DNA of 64,000 bases from [Clostridium] aerotolerans DSM 5434 (GTDB lineage: Bacteria > Bacillota > Clostridia > Lachnospirales > Lachnospiraceae), in contig NZ_JHWJ01000004.1 in the NCBI RefSeq assembly GCF_000687555.1, positions 186,001 through 250,000 of the forward strand, given 5' to 3'. Position 1 is the first letter of the stretch. Every line of letters starts with the position of its first letter. The position numbers and the translations under genes are program-made. The notes beneath the pieces are model-generated. The model was not told the origin of the DNA. It was given only the letters and a program-made list of their open reading frames with translations, and searched no databases. Of this stretch, positions 24,463 to 31,265 are shown in pieces.

Positions 24463-26010
24463 ATGCTAAATAATCTGTTAAAAGTAACCAAGAACGTAAT
24501 ATCAAAGTGTGTAAAACCAGTTTTAGAATCTGCAAAGAAAGCATTTCAGCCTCAAATTAACAATATTAAGAATTCCACCTTGGGCAAAGTAGCAGCAAAA
24601 ATACTTCCTGTGGTTAACTCACCTACCGTCAAGTCGGGCATTAGCCAGGTACAAAAAGCATTGGCACTTCCTAAGGCAGTAGCACCTGCTAAAAAAGAAG
24701 GGGCTCCTCCACCTCAAGCAAGCAACAACAATCAAGCAAAACAATTGAGTGCATCAAGTAATAGCCCAGCTCCACAACAAGAGAATGTTAAGCTTTTGGA
24801 GCAGTATAAAGGAAATGAAGCAAGTAAATTAGAGGATATCATACGAGGAATAGTAAAGAGTGATGCTTTTCATATCGCTTTCAATGCGAACTTAAACATG
24901 GGAGCGATGCCAGGTTTTCTTAAGGTGTTAAGAGTAATGACTCCGCTGGAATATAAAAGCATAAATCTTAAAGTTCCGTATGAGCTGTTAAAAGCTGATA
25001 TAAAAGCGAAATTTAATCAAGCTGGAAACGACGCATATAATGCTCAGGTTCCTATAGCTTCAAACTTAATTGGAGCATTTACCAATAGCAGTGATTATAA
25101 GGAAAATGGACCTTTACCACTGGAATCTCCAGAAATGAACAATATGCTTGCCATGATGAATTATTTCATGTATGGAGGTAATGGGGGTGGTATTCTCAAT
25201 CAAGCAGATGTAATGGCTACATACCAAAATATAGCAAATAATACAAATATGGCATCTGTGATTGGGGCTAATGCTGGTGGTGTATTGATCGATGGCGGAG
25301 CTGGAATGGCTAATTCCATAATAGAAGTTATTATAGATCCTTATGAAGCTGAAAAAAATTTATTTGATCTGGTAACAAAAAGTCCCGTAATTATTCCGGC
25401 GTTATTGGATAAAGCAGCAAACTATACAAAACATTATGTCACTGAAGCCACCCCCCAGGAGAAGGCAAGAGTTAAGGGAAGAATTATTTTTGAATTGGCA
25501 TCACTTGCGGCATTTTCAGCAATAGGGAAAGCAATAAAAGGTGCAGAAGTTGCTCAAGGAGCCCAGAAAACGGAGGCAATGGCCAAGACAGGTAGTGAGG
25601 TTTCTGCATTAATTGATGAGGGTGGAGTCAGCATTACAAAAACAGAAGATGTGATTACTGCTAATAGAGGCGTTGGTGAGGTATTAGAAGAAGGCGTTAA
25701 AAAGGGTTCGGGCGGACGTATAGATATAAAAAACCCTGTATTAGATAATGCAAGGACAGGAAGTGCATTGAAAAATGACTCTCTACATGCATTTAATGAT
25801 ATCATAGATAATTACGCAGGGGATGCGACAAAGTTTACACTTAAGGGTGGAGATGGTGTGAATCGTTCTCTTTACCAAATTGAGGGATCCTTAAATGGTA
25901 AAAATGGAATATTTGAATGGATTGTAGATCCCGACCCAACAAAGGGTGTGACTCATCGCAGATTTATTGAGGGAGTAGGAATAACTGGAAAACCTAATGC
26001 AAGACCATAG
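24463..26010 (+). CDS. Polymorphic-toxin-like effector with C-terminal nuclease-like domain
   Basis: A 515-residue protein. It has a basic amphipathic start, a Pro/Gln/Asn-rich linker at about 72-110, a middle region with Gly/Ala-rich hydrophobic stretches (ANAGGVLIDGGAGMANSI, GRIIFELASLAAFSAIG) like pre-toxin regions, and a compact C-terminal domain from about 430. That domain has HAFNDIIDNYAG, NRSLYQIEGSLNGKNGIFEW and THRRFIEGVGITGKPN. The His, Lys/Arg and HRRF pattern resembles RNase-type (BECR-fold) toxin modules of CDI/MafB-like proteins. No signal peptide is seen, so delivery by the VgrG/PAAR spike is likely. A putative immunity gene follows after 11 bases. Toxin activity is inference. 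Confidence 0.6.
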   Translation: MLNNLLKVTKNVISKCVKPVLESAKKAFQPQINNIKNSTLGKVAAKILPVVNSPTVKSGISQVQKALALPKAVAPAKKEGAPPPQASNNNQAKQLSASSNSPAPQQENVKLLEQYKGNEASKLEDIIRGIVKSDAFHIAFNANLNMGAMPGFLKVLRVMTPLEYKSINLKVPYELLKADIKAKFNQAGNDAYNAQVPIASNLIGAFTNSSDYKENGPLPLESPEMNNMLAMMNYFMYGGNGGGILNQADVMATYQNIANNTNMASVIGANAGGVLIDGGAGMANSIIEVIIDPYEAEKNLFDLVTKSPVIIPALLDKAANYTKHYVTEATPQEKARVKGRIIFELASLAAFSAIGKAIKGAEVAQGAQKTEAMAKTGSEVSALIDEGGVSITKTEDVITANRGVGEVLEEGVKKGSGGRIDIKNPVLDNARTGSALKNDSLHAFNDIIDNYAGDATKFTLKGGDGVNRSLYQIEGSLNGKNGIFEWIVDPDPTKGVTHRRFIEGVGITGKPNARP

Positions 26011-26021
26011 GAGGGAATAAT

Positions 26022-26522
26022 ATGTATGGAATAGATATTTTTTACAATATAAAAATATCTTTAGATTGGTATGTTGTCTATTATGGAATTAAGGAAAATT
26101 TATTAGACCTTCAAGTTGCTAGGGAGTTTGTTCTTAGAAAAATGGAAAGAAATGAAGAAGTATCTGACGAAGAACTTGAGTTATCATGGGAATCAAAGAG
26201 TCAGTTAGAAGTACTGGAAACCATTGAAAAAATCCCTAATCTACAACTTGACGATGCAGAGAAAATGAAAATCGCAAAGAATAAAATTCGTATTGCGATT
26301 GTTGTCAACTTGAGAAATTGTGAAGCAGATAGTAGTAGGTTGTTTCAAAAGATGGATATGGTATATGCGGACTTTGATTATCCAGAAGATATGGAAAGTT
26401 TCATATCATATATGCCTGTCAAAGATAATTATATTGCTGCGGAGCATACTCAAGAAGAGAACGAACATCGTTTATTGAATAACCTTGACTTATTTATTCA
26501 TGAACAGCTTAAACAGTATTAG
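26022..26522 (+). CDS. Putative immunity protein, DUF2247-like
   Basis: A 166-residue acidic, soluble protein directly downstream of the toxin-like gene, preceded by AGGAGG. The N-terminal IKISLDWYVVYYGIKENLLDLQVAREFVLRKME resembles DUF2247 proteins, which occur as immunity proteins in polymorphic-toxin loci. It would neutralise the C-terminal toxin domain in the producer. The assignment rests on position, size and weak motif similarity. Confidence 0.5.
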   Translation: MYGIDIFYNIKISLDWYVVYYGIKENLLDLQVAREFVLRKMERNEEVSDEELELSWESKSQLEVLETIEKIPNLQLDDAEKMKIAKNKIRIAIVVNLRNCEADSSRLFQKMDMVYADFDYPEDMESFISYMPVKDNYIAAEHTQEENEHRLLNNLDLFIHEQLKQY

Positions 26523-26560
26523 TATGATCCTATAAAGAATAAGTTAGGAAAAGGCAAGAA

Positions 26561-26606
26561 TTGGAGATATTCCGCAATTTCGGGTTGTGAAATATCTCCG
26601 ATTTTT
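26561..26606 (+). terminator. Terminator of the effector cassette
   Basis: TTGGAGATATT (26561-26571) pairs with AATATCTCCGA (26591-26601) around a partly paired loop, followed by a run of Ts. Confidence 0.75.
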
Positions 26607-26656
26607 ATATTCATTTTTAAATTAGCCAATTACATTAGCAGGGAAAACTGCACTGC

Positions 26657-26740
26657 ATGCGTGGGTTGGTGAACATAGTGTACGGAATGATGAAAAATAA
26701 GACGGAATACAGAGAATTACTACCAGAAAAAGAACAGTAA
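26657..26740 (+). pseudogene. Possible transposase C-terminal remnant
   Basis: An isolated 27-codon frame reads MRGLVNIVYGMMKNKTEYRE and ends in KEQ-stop. The pattern LVNIVYGMxKNKTEY recalls the last residues of IS110-type transposases. A TAG precedes it in frame, so nothing larger survives. Confidence 0.35.
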
Positions 26741-26805
26741 TTTTTCTATTAAAAACAGCACAAAGACATGCTATAATTTTTTTAATAGAATAAAGATTTT
26801 CACTG

Positions 26806-26955
26806 TTTGTCGGTTATGTCAGTACTCCACCTGAGGGTTCGGGTAACCTTAAGCCGCAAGGTCTAATAGATTAACTTGCTAACAGTGGAGTCAAATATAA
26901 TCCAGTTGATGTTGTTGCAGTAACTAAAACCGCAGATGTTAACTTGTACGGTTAG
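26806..26955 (+). pseudogene. Decayed polymorphic-toxin module, fragment 1
   Basis: One frame reads VSTPPEGSGNLKPQGLID, a stop (26872), then LANSGVKYNPVDVVAVTKTA and a second stop (26953). The LANSGVKYNP-VVxVTKT pattern is typical of toxin C-terminal modules. Two stops in 150 bases and no start show it is dead. Confidence 0.55.
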
Positions 26956-26975
26956 AAAATTGTAAATAGTAGGTT

Positions 26976-27182
26976 ATCAAGGAAAATAATACACCTAAAA
27001 ATAAAGGTAATATGGCTGCAGCAGAGGTTGACATTCCTGGGATTAAAAAAGAGTTTAGCGCTCATAGTAAGATTAATTCCTCATTAGATAAGGGCGCAGA
27101 TATAAGTGATTTTTCTTTATTGAAACCAGAAGAGGATAGAATATTTAAAACTGGAGGTTTAATTAAATTTATATATCTAGTA
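26976..27182 (+). pseudogene. Truncated deaminase-toxin module, fragment 2
   Basis: The frame reads AAAEVDIPGIKKEFSAHSKI followed by NSSLDKGADISDFSLLKPEE and RIFKT, closely resembling the core of the BURPS668_1122-type nucleic-acid deaminase toxins (Toxin-deaminase family), including the AxxE and AHSKI motifs. Homology is lost after RIFKT, and the C-terminal Cys pair is missing. It abuts the 3' end of the M28 peptidase gene. Confidence 0.6.
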
Positions 27183-28022
27183 TTACAGTATACTCCAGCT
27201 CTGAAACCAGTTCTTTTTTCTCTCCGGCGGTGTCGTAACCCCATCCAGCAAATATCGGTAAACCCGGTTCATAGCCTCTTTTTGCACCCATTCCGGAGAA
27301 TCCCGGTATCCGCCGTGCATGGTGGTGGTGACCTCCATCTGGGATAAGATCATGTCAAATTCCGGTGGGCGTCCAAGTATGCCGCTTCCCATCTGGGACA
27401 AGGCACTTAAATACTGGATGTCCCAGTGAGGAACAATAGCAACACTGATGGCTGGTAACCGTTTTCCTGTAAAAGAAGCTTCGTCACTAGGAGGAAGATA
27501 TTTCACAAGAAATCCATTGTGGGAATCCAGAATAGTTTTAGAACAAAAGGAGCGGACCGGCTCCTTTTTTGCATTTCCACGGTCATAGACTGCGATGGTA
27601 TCCCCAAAGCCACAGACATCCAAATTCACTACCCCCGTAATACTCTCCATCTCATTGCTGGAGGCAAAGAGCTTGCTTCCAGTATTACCAGTTTCCTCTC
27701 CATCAAAAAATACGATTCGAGCAGAAATATTCTTCTCTTTTAGGTTTTTTGCAAGCTCAATCAAAATACATAAAGAGGCAGCGTTGTCATTAGCGCCGAA
27801 ACTTCCGGGAACAGCATCATAATGGGCACAATACAAAAGTCCCGGATCGCTGCTCCAGGGAGTTAAAAGAATGTTTATAATTCCTTTTGGGGCTTTGGAA
27901 GATGGTTCTTCTTCCTGAGTGTAAAAAGAAAGTTCTTCCTGTTTTAGAACTGTCTTTAAAGCTTCTCTTCTTTCATCCGGATCCTTTAAAGATAATTGAG
28001 TAATATACTGATCCAATATCAT
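27183..28022 (-). CDS. M28-family zinc aminopeptidase-like protein
   Basis: A 279-residue cytoplasmic protein with the co-catalytic zinc ligand set of M28 peptidases: YCAHYDAVPG (His, Asp), GANDNAASL (Asp), FFDGEETGNTGS (Glu-Glu) and VNLDVCGFGD (Asp), with a late His in MHGG. M28 enzymes release N-terminal amino acids or cleave related amides, for example in glutaminyl cyclase-like members. It overlaps the upstream YhcH-like gene by 4 bases (ATGA). In context it may deacylate or trim an imported conjugate. Its 3' end touches the decayed toxin sequence, so the last residues might have been altered by that insertion. Confidence 0.8.
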   Translation of the reverse strand: MILDQYITQLSLKDPDERREALKTVLKQEELSFYTQEEEPSSKAPKGIINILLTPWSSDPGLLYCAHYDAVPGSFGANDNAASLCILIELAKNLKEKNISARIVFFDGEETGNTGSKLFASSNEMESITGVVNLDVCGFGDTIAVYDRGNAKKEPVRSFCSKTILDSHNGFLVKYLPPSDEASFTGKRLPAISVAIVPHWDIQYLSALSQMGSGILGRPPEFDMILSQMEVTTTMHGGYRDSPEWVQKEAMNRVYRYLLDGVTTPPERKKNWFQSWSIL

Positions 28023-28579
28023 AACAGTTTCTCCTGAGATAAGTTTACTGAAAAGCCGTTTTCAGATAAACCGCCTTCGGCGAAACAGCTTTCCAAGGGC
28101 ACCTTAATCACGATCTTACGAATGGAAGCAGACTTATCACCCACCTGAATCCCAGGAATGTGAACATCCCATGGAAAATAAATAGCAAAGGAACCTTTCA
28201 TCAGGCGGATTCGACCTTCCGGTGCATCTCCATCATTTTCATAGAACAAAATATCTCTTGGCGTATCAAGAAGATCTTCATCAACATTACCAGTACCGTT
28301 ATCGCTGTAAAATCCAGCCTCTTCCGGTCCGCCAAAAGCCAGAAACTGGACATCAATGTTCTTTCTGTGGACCTCCGGACGAAGACGTTCTCTGGGCGAT
28401 GTGGTTAAATCAAGAACCTGAAGCACCACCGATACTCCGCATAAGTCAATATCAAATACACCAGGCTCATGAGCTGCCATATCATGATCTCTTAAAAAAC
28501 AGATGGCATCACGAAGGGGCTTTGGTAAAAGGGCAAGCTCTGTTTCCAGCATGGAATTTTGTATGTTTCCGAAAATCAT
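28019..28579 (-). CDS. YhcH/YjgK/YiaL (DUF386) family protein, second member
   Basis: A 186-residue cupin-like protein with RPEVHRKNIDVQFLAFG, and SFAIYFPWDVHIPG followed by IRKIVIKVPL, the conserved His/Glu-bearing segments of the YhcH/YiaL family. The ATG at 28579 is chosen because GGGAGG lies 7 bases upstream; a TTG 15 bases earlier is inside that site. It is co-translated with the M28 gene and 20 bases downstream of gntR. It is only distantly like the family member at 13299-13751, being longer at both ends. Confidence 0.78.
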   Translation of the reverse strand: MIFGNIQNSMLETELALLPKPLRDAICFLRDHDMAAHEPGVFDIDLCGVSVVLQVLDLTTSPRERLRPEVHRKNIDVQFLAFGGPEEAGFYSDNGTGNVDEDLLDTPRDILFYENDGDAPEGRIRLMKGSFAIYFPWDVHIPGIQVGDKSASIRKIVIKVPLESCFAEGGLSENGFSVNLSQEKLL

Positions 28580-28599
28580 AGGTATACCTCCCAAAATGA

Positions 28600-29346
28600 T
28601 TATGTTGCGCCTTCAGATATTTCGTCTGGATCTTTGCTCCTTTGGTCTGTAAAGTAATGGGGATTTTCTTCCATCATAGCTGGAAGCAGGAGAAAGATCT
28701 TTGATAAATGATGATGATAAATGCTGCATGCCCGATCCGTATCCCTCCTAGCCATAGCATCTGAAAGGTCAGTGAGATCCGACAGAAATTCCCTGGTTGC
28801 AGTGATATCCTTGGCAGATAGATAAAGAAACCTTTGCAAATCCATGCCGGCAATCTGGACGGACTCCCAAATATAATCCATCTTTCCTCCAAGCTCGTAT
28901 AAAAGCTTGTAATAATCCGTGATCAGTCTGGCTGACTGGGACAAATCTCCCTGGGAAATGTGGTCTTCCATCTCTTTTAAGACAAGATATAAAACGTCAA
29001 ACTGAGAACCTTTTACATTGCGGATAAAAATATTTTTTATCATGGCAGTACCCAACTGGTTATGAATCCAAAGGGTCTGCTCCAGCCTTCTGGTATCTAT
29101 TTTAGAGACGAAAGCACCTTTTTGGGGAATAATGTCCACCAGGCTTTTTCTGGAGAGCTTATAAAGCGTATCGTGGACCGGTGTTCGGCTGATACCAAGT
29201 ACATCAGCAAATTCAATTTCATTCATCTTCCTTCCGGGGGGAAGATGGAGATTCAGAATGAAATACCTAAGCACCCGGTAGGCGTACTGCCTGGCGTCCT
29301 CGTTTCCTTTCCGGGGAGATATGTTCTGAAGTGGTAAGAGTGGCAT
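28600..29346 (-). CDS. GntR-family regulator, FadR/FCD subfamily
   Basis: A 248-residue regulator with the winged helix YAYRVLRYFILNLHLPPGRK, VLGISRTPVHDTLYKLSRKS and the wing IIPQKGAFVSKI, followed by a helical FCD-like domain with C-terminal HHHLSKIF. The frame is open further upstream, but CGGAG lies before the ATG at 29346 and the extra 50 codons look non-coding, so this start is used. It is divergent from permease copy 2, and the shared region carries two palindromes. It heads a transcript with YhcH and M28 genes. Confidence 0.85.
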   Translation of the reverse strand: MPLLPLQNISPRKGNEDARQYAYRVLRYFILNLHLPPGRKMNEIEFADVLGISRTPVHDTLYKLSRKSLVDIIPQKGAFVSKIDTRRLEQTLWIHNQLGTAMIKNIFIRNVKGSQFDVLYLVLKEMEDHISQGDLSQSARLITDYYKLLYELGGKMDYIWESVQIAGMDLQRFLYLSAKDITATREFLSDLTDLSDAMARRDTDRACSIYHHHLSKIFLLLPAMMEENPHYFTDQRSKDPDEISEGAT

Positions 29347-29437
29347 GAAAAACTCCGTTCTGCCGTCTTTTTTTACGGCACTGTTTATAAAAACGGTCCG
29401 CGTCAGGAGCGCTTTTTCCTTTGATTCTTTACCTCTG

Positions 29438-29466
29438 ATTATACCATGAAATCCGTTATAATGGAA
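29438..29466 (-). promoter_or_regulatory. Candidate promoter of the gntR-yhcH-M28 operon
   Basis: On the minus strand TTCCAT, a 17-base spacer and TATAAT, with the -10 about 92 bases before the gntR start codon. Confidence 0.45.
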
Positions 29467-29702
29467 AGTGAAAAGGACTAAAATCAATGCTCCCAATAAG
29501 GTTTTATAAAAAAATTGGAAAAGAAATGTTAGAATTTGGAGATATGGGTAGAATGATTAGGAAGTAACCGACACATAACTGATATATTATGCAAGGGAAA
29601 CATTGGATTTAGAAAAGAAATTAAATGTGTAAAGTACAACAACTAAGGGTAGGTTTTGAGATATATTTGTAAGTATTACACAAAAATGTGCATTCAAAAC
29701 TG

Positions 29703-29750
29703 GTATATTACCCATATACAGACTGATATTTTAGTACTAATATATTAGTA
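29703..29750. promoter_or_regulatory. Two palindromes in the divergent control region
   Basis: GTATAT-N5-ATATAC (29703-29719) and the perfect 16-base palindrome TACTAATATATTAGTA (29735-29750) lie about 100 bases before permease copy 2. They are candidate GntR operators. The rest of 29347-29848 shows no gene. Confidence 0.5.
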
Positions 29751-29848
29751 TCGACAGAAGGCGCACGCCCTCTGTGGGGAGGCAGAAAGAGCCATGGATT
29801 CTTCTGCGGGTTACTATTTAAAAACATTTTATTTTAAGGAGGGTTCGT

Positions 29849-31192
29849 ATGAACATCAATGTAATCATCGGTATTATCATGATTTTGTCCTTCCTTGGCA
29901 TGGTGTGGTACTGTGTGAAGGGACTCAATCTTATGGTGGGGTTTGCGGTTATGGCTACATTCTGGACCGTACTTGCCATGGTGGGAAATTCATTTTCACC
30001 AAATTCAGCCATGGAGGGCAAGTCCGTCATCGACGTGCTGACTTATGTCTACGCAGATGGTCCGGCAGGTTATGCAAAATCAATTCTCGTTAATGTATTC
30101 TTTGGCGCATTCTTTGGAAGGGTTTTAGTTGATACAGGAATCGCTGCAACCTTAATCCGTAAGGTCGTTGAGCTTGGTGGTGACAAGCCAAGAATCACCT
30201 TAGGTCTTTTATGTGTTGCGACTGCAATCATCTTCATGTCCATGACTGGTATCGGTCCTGTTATCTCCATCGCAGTTATCGTACTTCCAATCATGCTTTC
30301 CTTAGGAATACCGGCACCGGTAGCCATGTTCAGCTTCATGGGTTCCATCATGGCAGGTATCTTTGGAAACATCGTAAACTTCAAGCAGTATCAGACTATT
30401 TATGCAGGGTTTAACAAAGAAGCAGAAGCTTATACCTATAACGACTATTTCCAGATCGGCCTGATCTGTATGATCGTTGCCCTGGTAGTAGTACTTATCG
30501 TGTCCAACATCTCTATGAATAAGAAGACTTCCCATGCCTGGGCAGCATCTGCTTCTCAGACAAGTGACAATGCTCCTGCTATTTCCTGGATTTCAGTTAT
30601 TCTTCCAGTCATCGGCGTGGTTGCATTTAAGCTTCCGATTATTCTTGGATTCTGTATTTCCGCAATCTATGCACTTGTTACAACTGGTAAGATGAAAGGT
30701 TCCTATTCAGAAATCTGCAGACTTTTTGCAAAGCTGTTTACCGACGGTTCCATCGACGTGGCCCCTATGGTTGGTTTCCTTCTCAGCTTATCCATGTTCA
30801 ACAATGCAGCAACCTATGCAGCACCTTACTTTACCGCTATCCTTGGCGGAGTTGTACCAAAAACAGCTATTTTACTGGCAATTACCTTTGCGGTATTAAC
30901 ACCTCTTGGCTTCTTCAGAGGCCCCATGAACCTGGTTGGATCAGGAACCGCTATTCTTGCCGTAGTCATTGCTGCTATTCCAAATGCACCGGTAGCATTT
31001 TTATTCCCACTGTTTGCAATTACGACCATCGCTCCTCAGCATCTTGATATTACCCAGTCATGGGTTGCATGGGGATTTGGTTACACCAAAGTATCCACAA
31101 AAGATTATATGAAAATGTCAATCCCAACAGGATGGATCATAGGTGCCATCTGTTGCATCGCGGTATTTGTTCTTTACGGCGGATTGTTCTAA
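29849..31192 (+). CDS. Ion-transporter-superfamily permease (GntP/CitMHS-like), copy 2
   Basis: A 447-residue membrane protein with about 11-12 hydrophobic segments, homologous throughout to 7785-9176. Shared signatures are FFGRVLVDTGIAATLIRK, VELGGDKP, MTGIGPVISIAVIVLPI, FFRGPMNLVG and ITQSWVAWGFGYTKVSTKD. AAGGAGG lies 7 bases before the ATG. It is followed by a hairpin and the second HyuA-like gene. Divergence between the two permeases is clearly greater than between the two HyuA proteins, suggesting different substrates feeding similar chemistry. Confidence 0.75.
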   Translation: MNINVIIGIIMILSFLGMVWYCVKGLNLMVGFAVMATFWTVLAMVGNSFSPNSAMEGKSVIDVLTYVYADGPAGYAKSILVNVFFGAFFGRVLVDTGIAATLIRKVVELGGDKPRITLGLLCVATAIIFMSMTGIGPVISIAVIVLPIMLSLGIPAPVAMFSFMGSIMAGIFGNIVNFKQYQTIYAGFNKEAEAYTYNDYFQIGLICMIVALVVVLIVSNISMNKKTSHAWAASASQTSDNAPAISWISVILPVIGVVAFKLPIILGFCISAIYALVTTGKMKGSYSEICRLFAKLFTDGSIDVAPMVGFLLSLSMFNNAATYAAPYFTAILGGVVPKTAILLAITFAVLTPLGFFRGPMNLVGSGTAILAVVIAAIPNAPVAFLFPLFAITTIAPQHLDITQSWVAWGFGYTKVSTKDYMKMSIPTGWIIGAICCIAVFVLYGGLF

Positions 31193-31199
31193 ACCACAG

Positions 31200-31225
31200 G
31201 GAACTGGCGGGCAGCCGCCAGTTCC
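31200..31225 (+). other. Intercistronic hairpin between permease and hyuA-like gene, copy 2
   Basis: Perfect 11-base arms GGAACTGGCGG and CCGCCAGTTCC with a 4-base loop, no T run. It matches in position the hairpin at 9201-9229 although the sequence differs. Confidence 0.65.
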
Positions 31226-31265
31226 ATTGTTAAAAGGGATCAAAGGAAGAAAGGAGATTCTTAAA

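Noticed and set aside
27012-27347. Plus-strand frame from the deaminase-like fragment into the M28 gene
   Set aside because: Only the first part resembles a toxin. The rest is the antisense of the M28 peptidase gene, so it is treated as a truncated pseudogene, not a gene.
31143-31265. N-terminal extension of HyuA copy 2
   Set aside because: It overlaps the end of the permease and the hairpin, has no similarity to copy 1, and a good ribosome site stands before the ATG at 31266.
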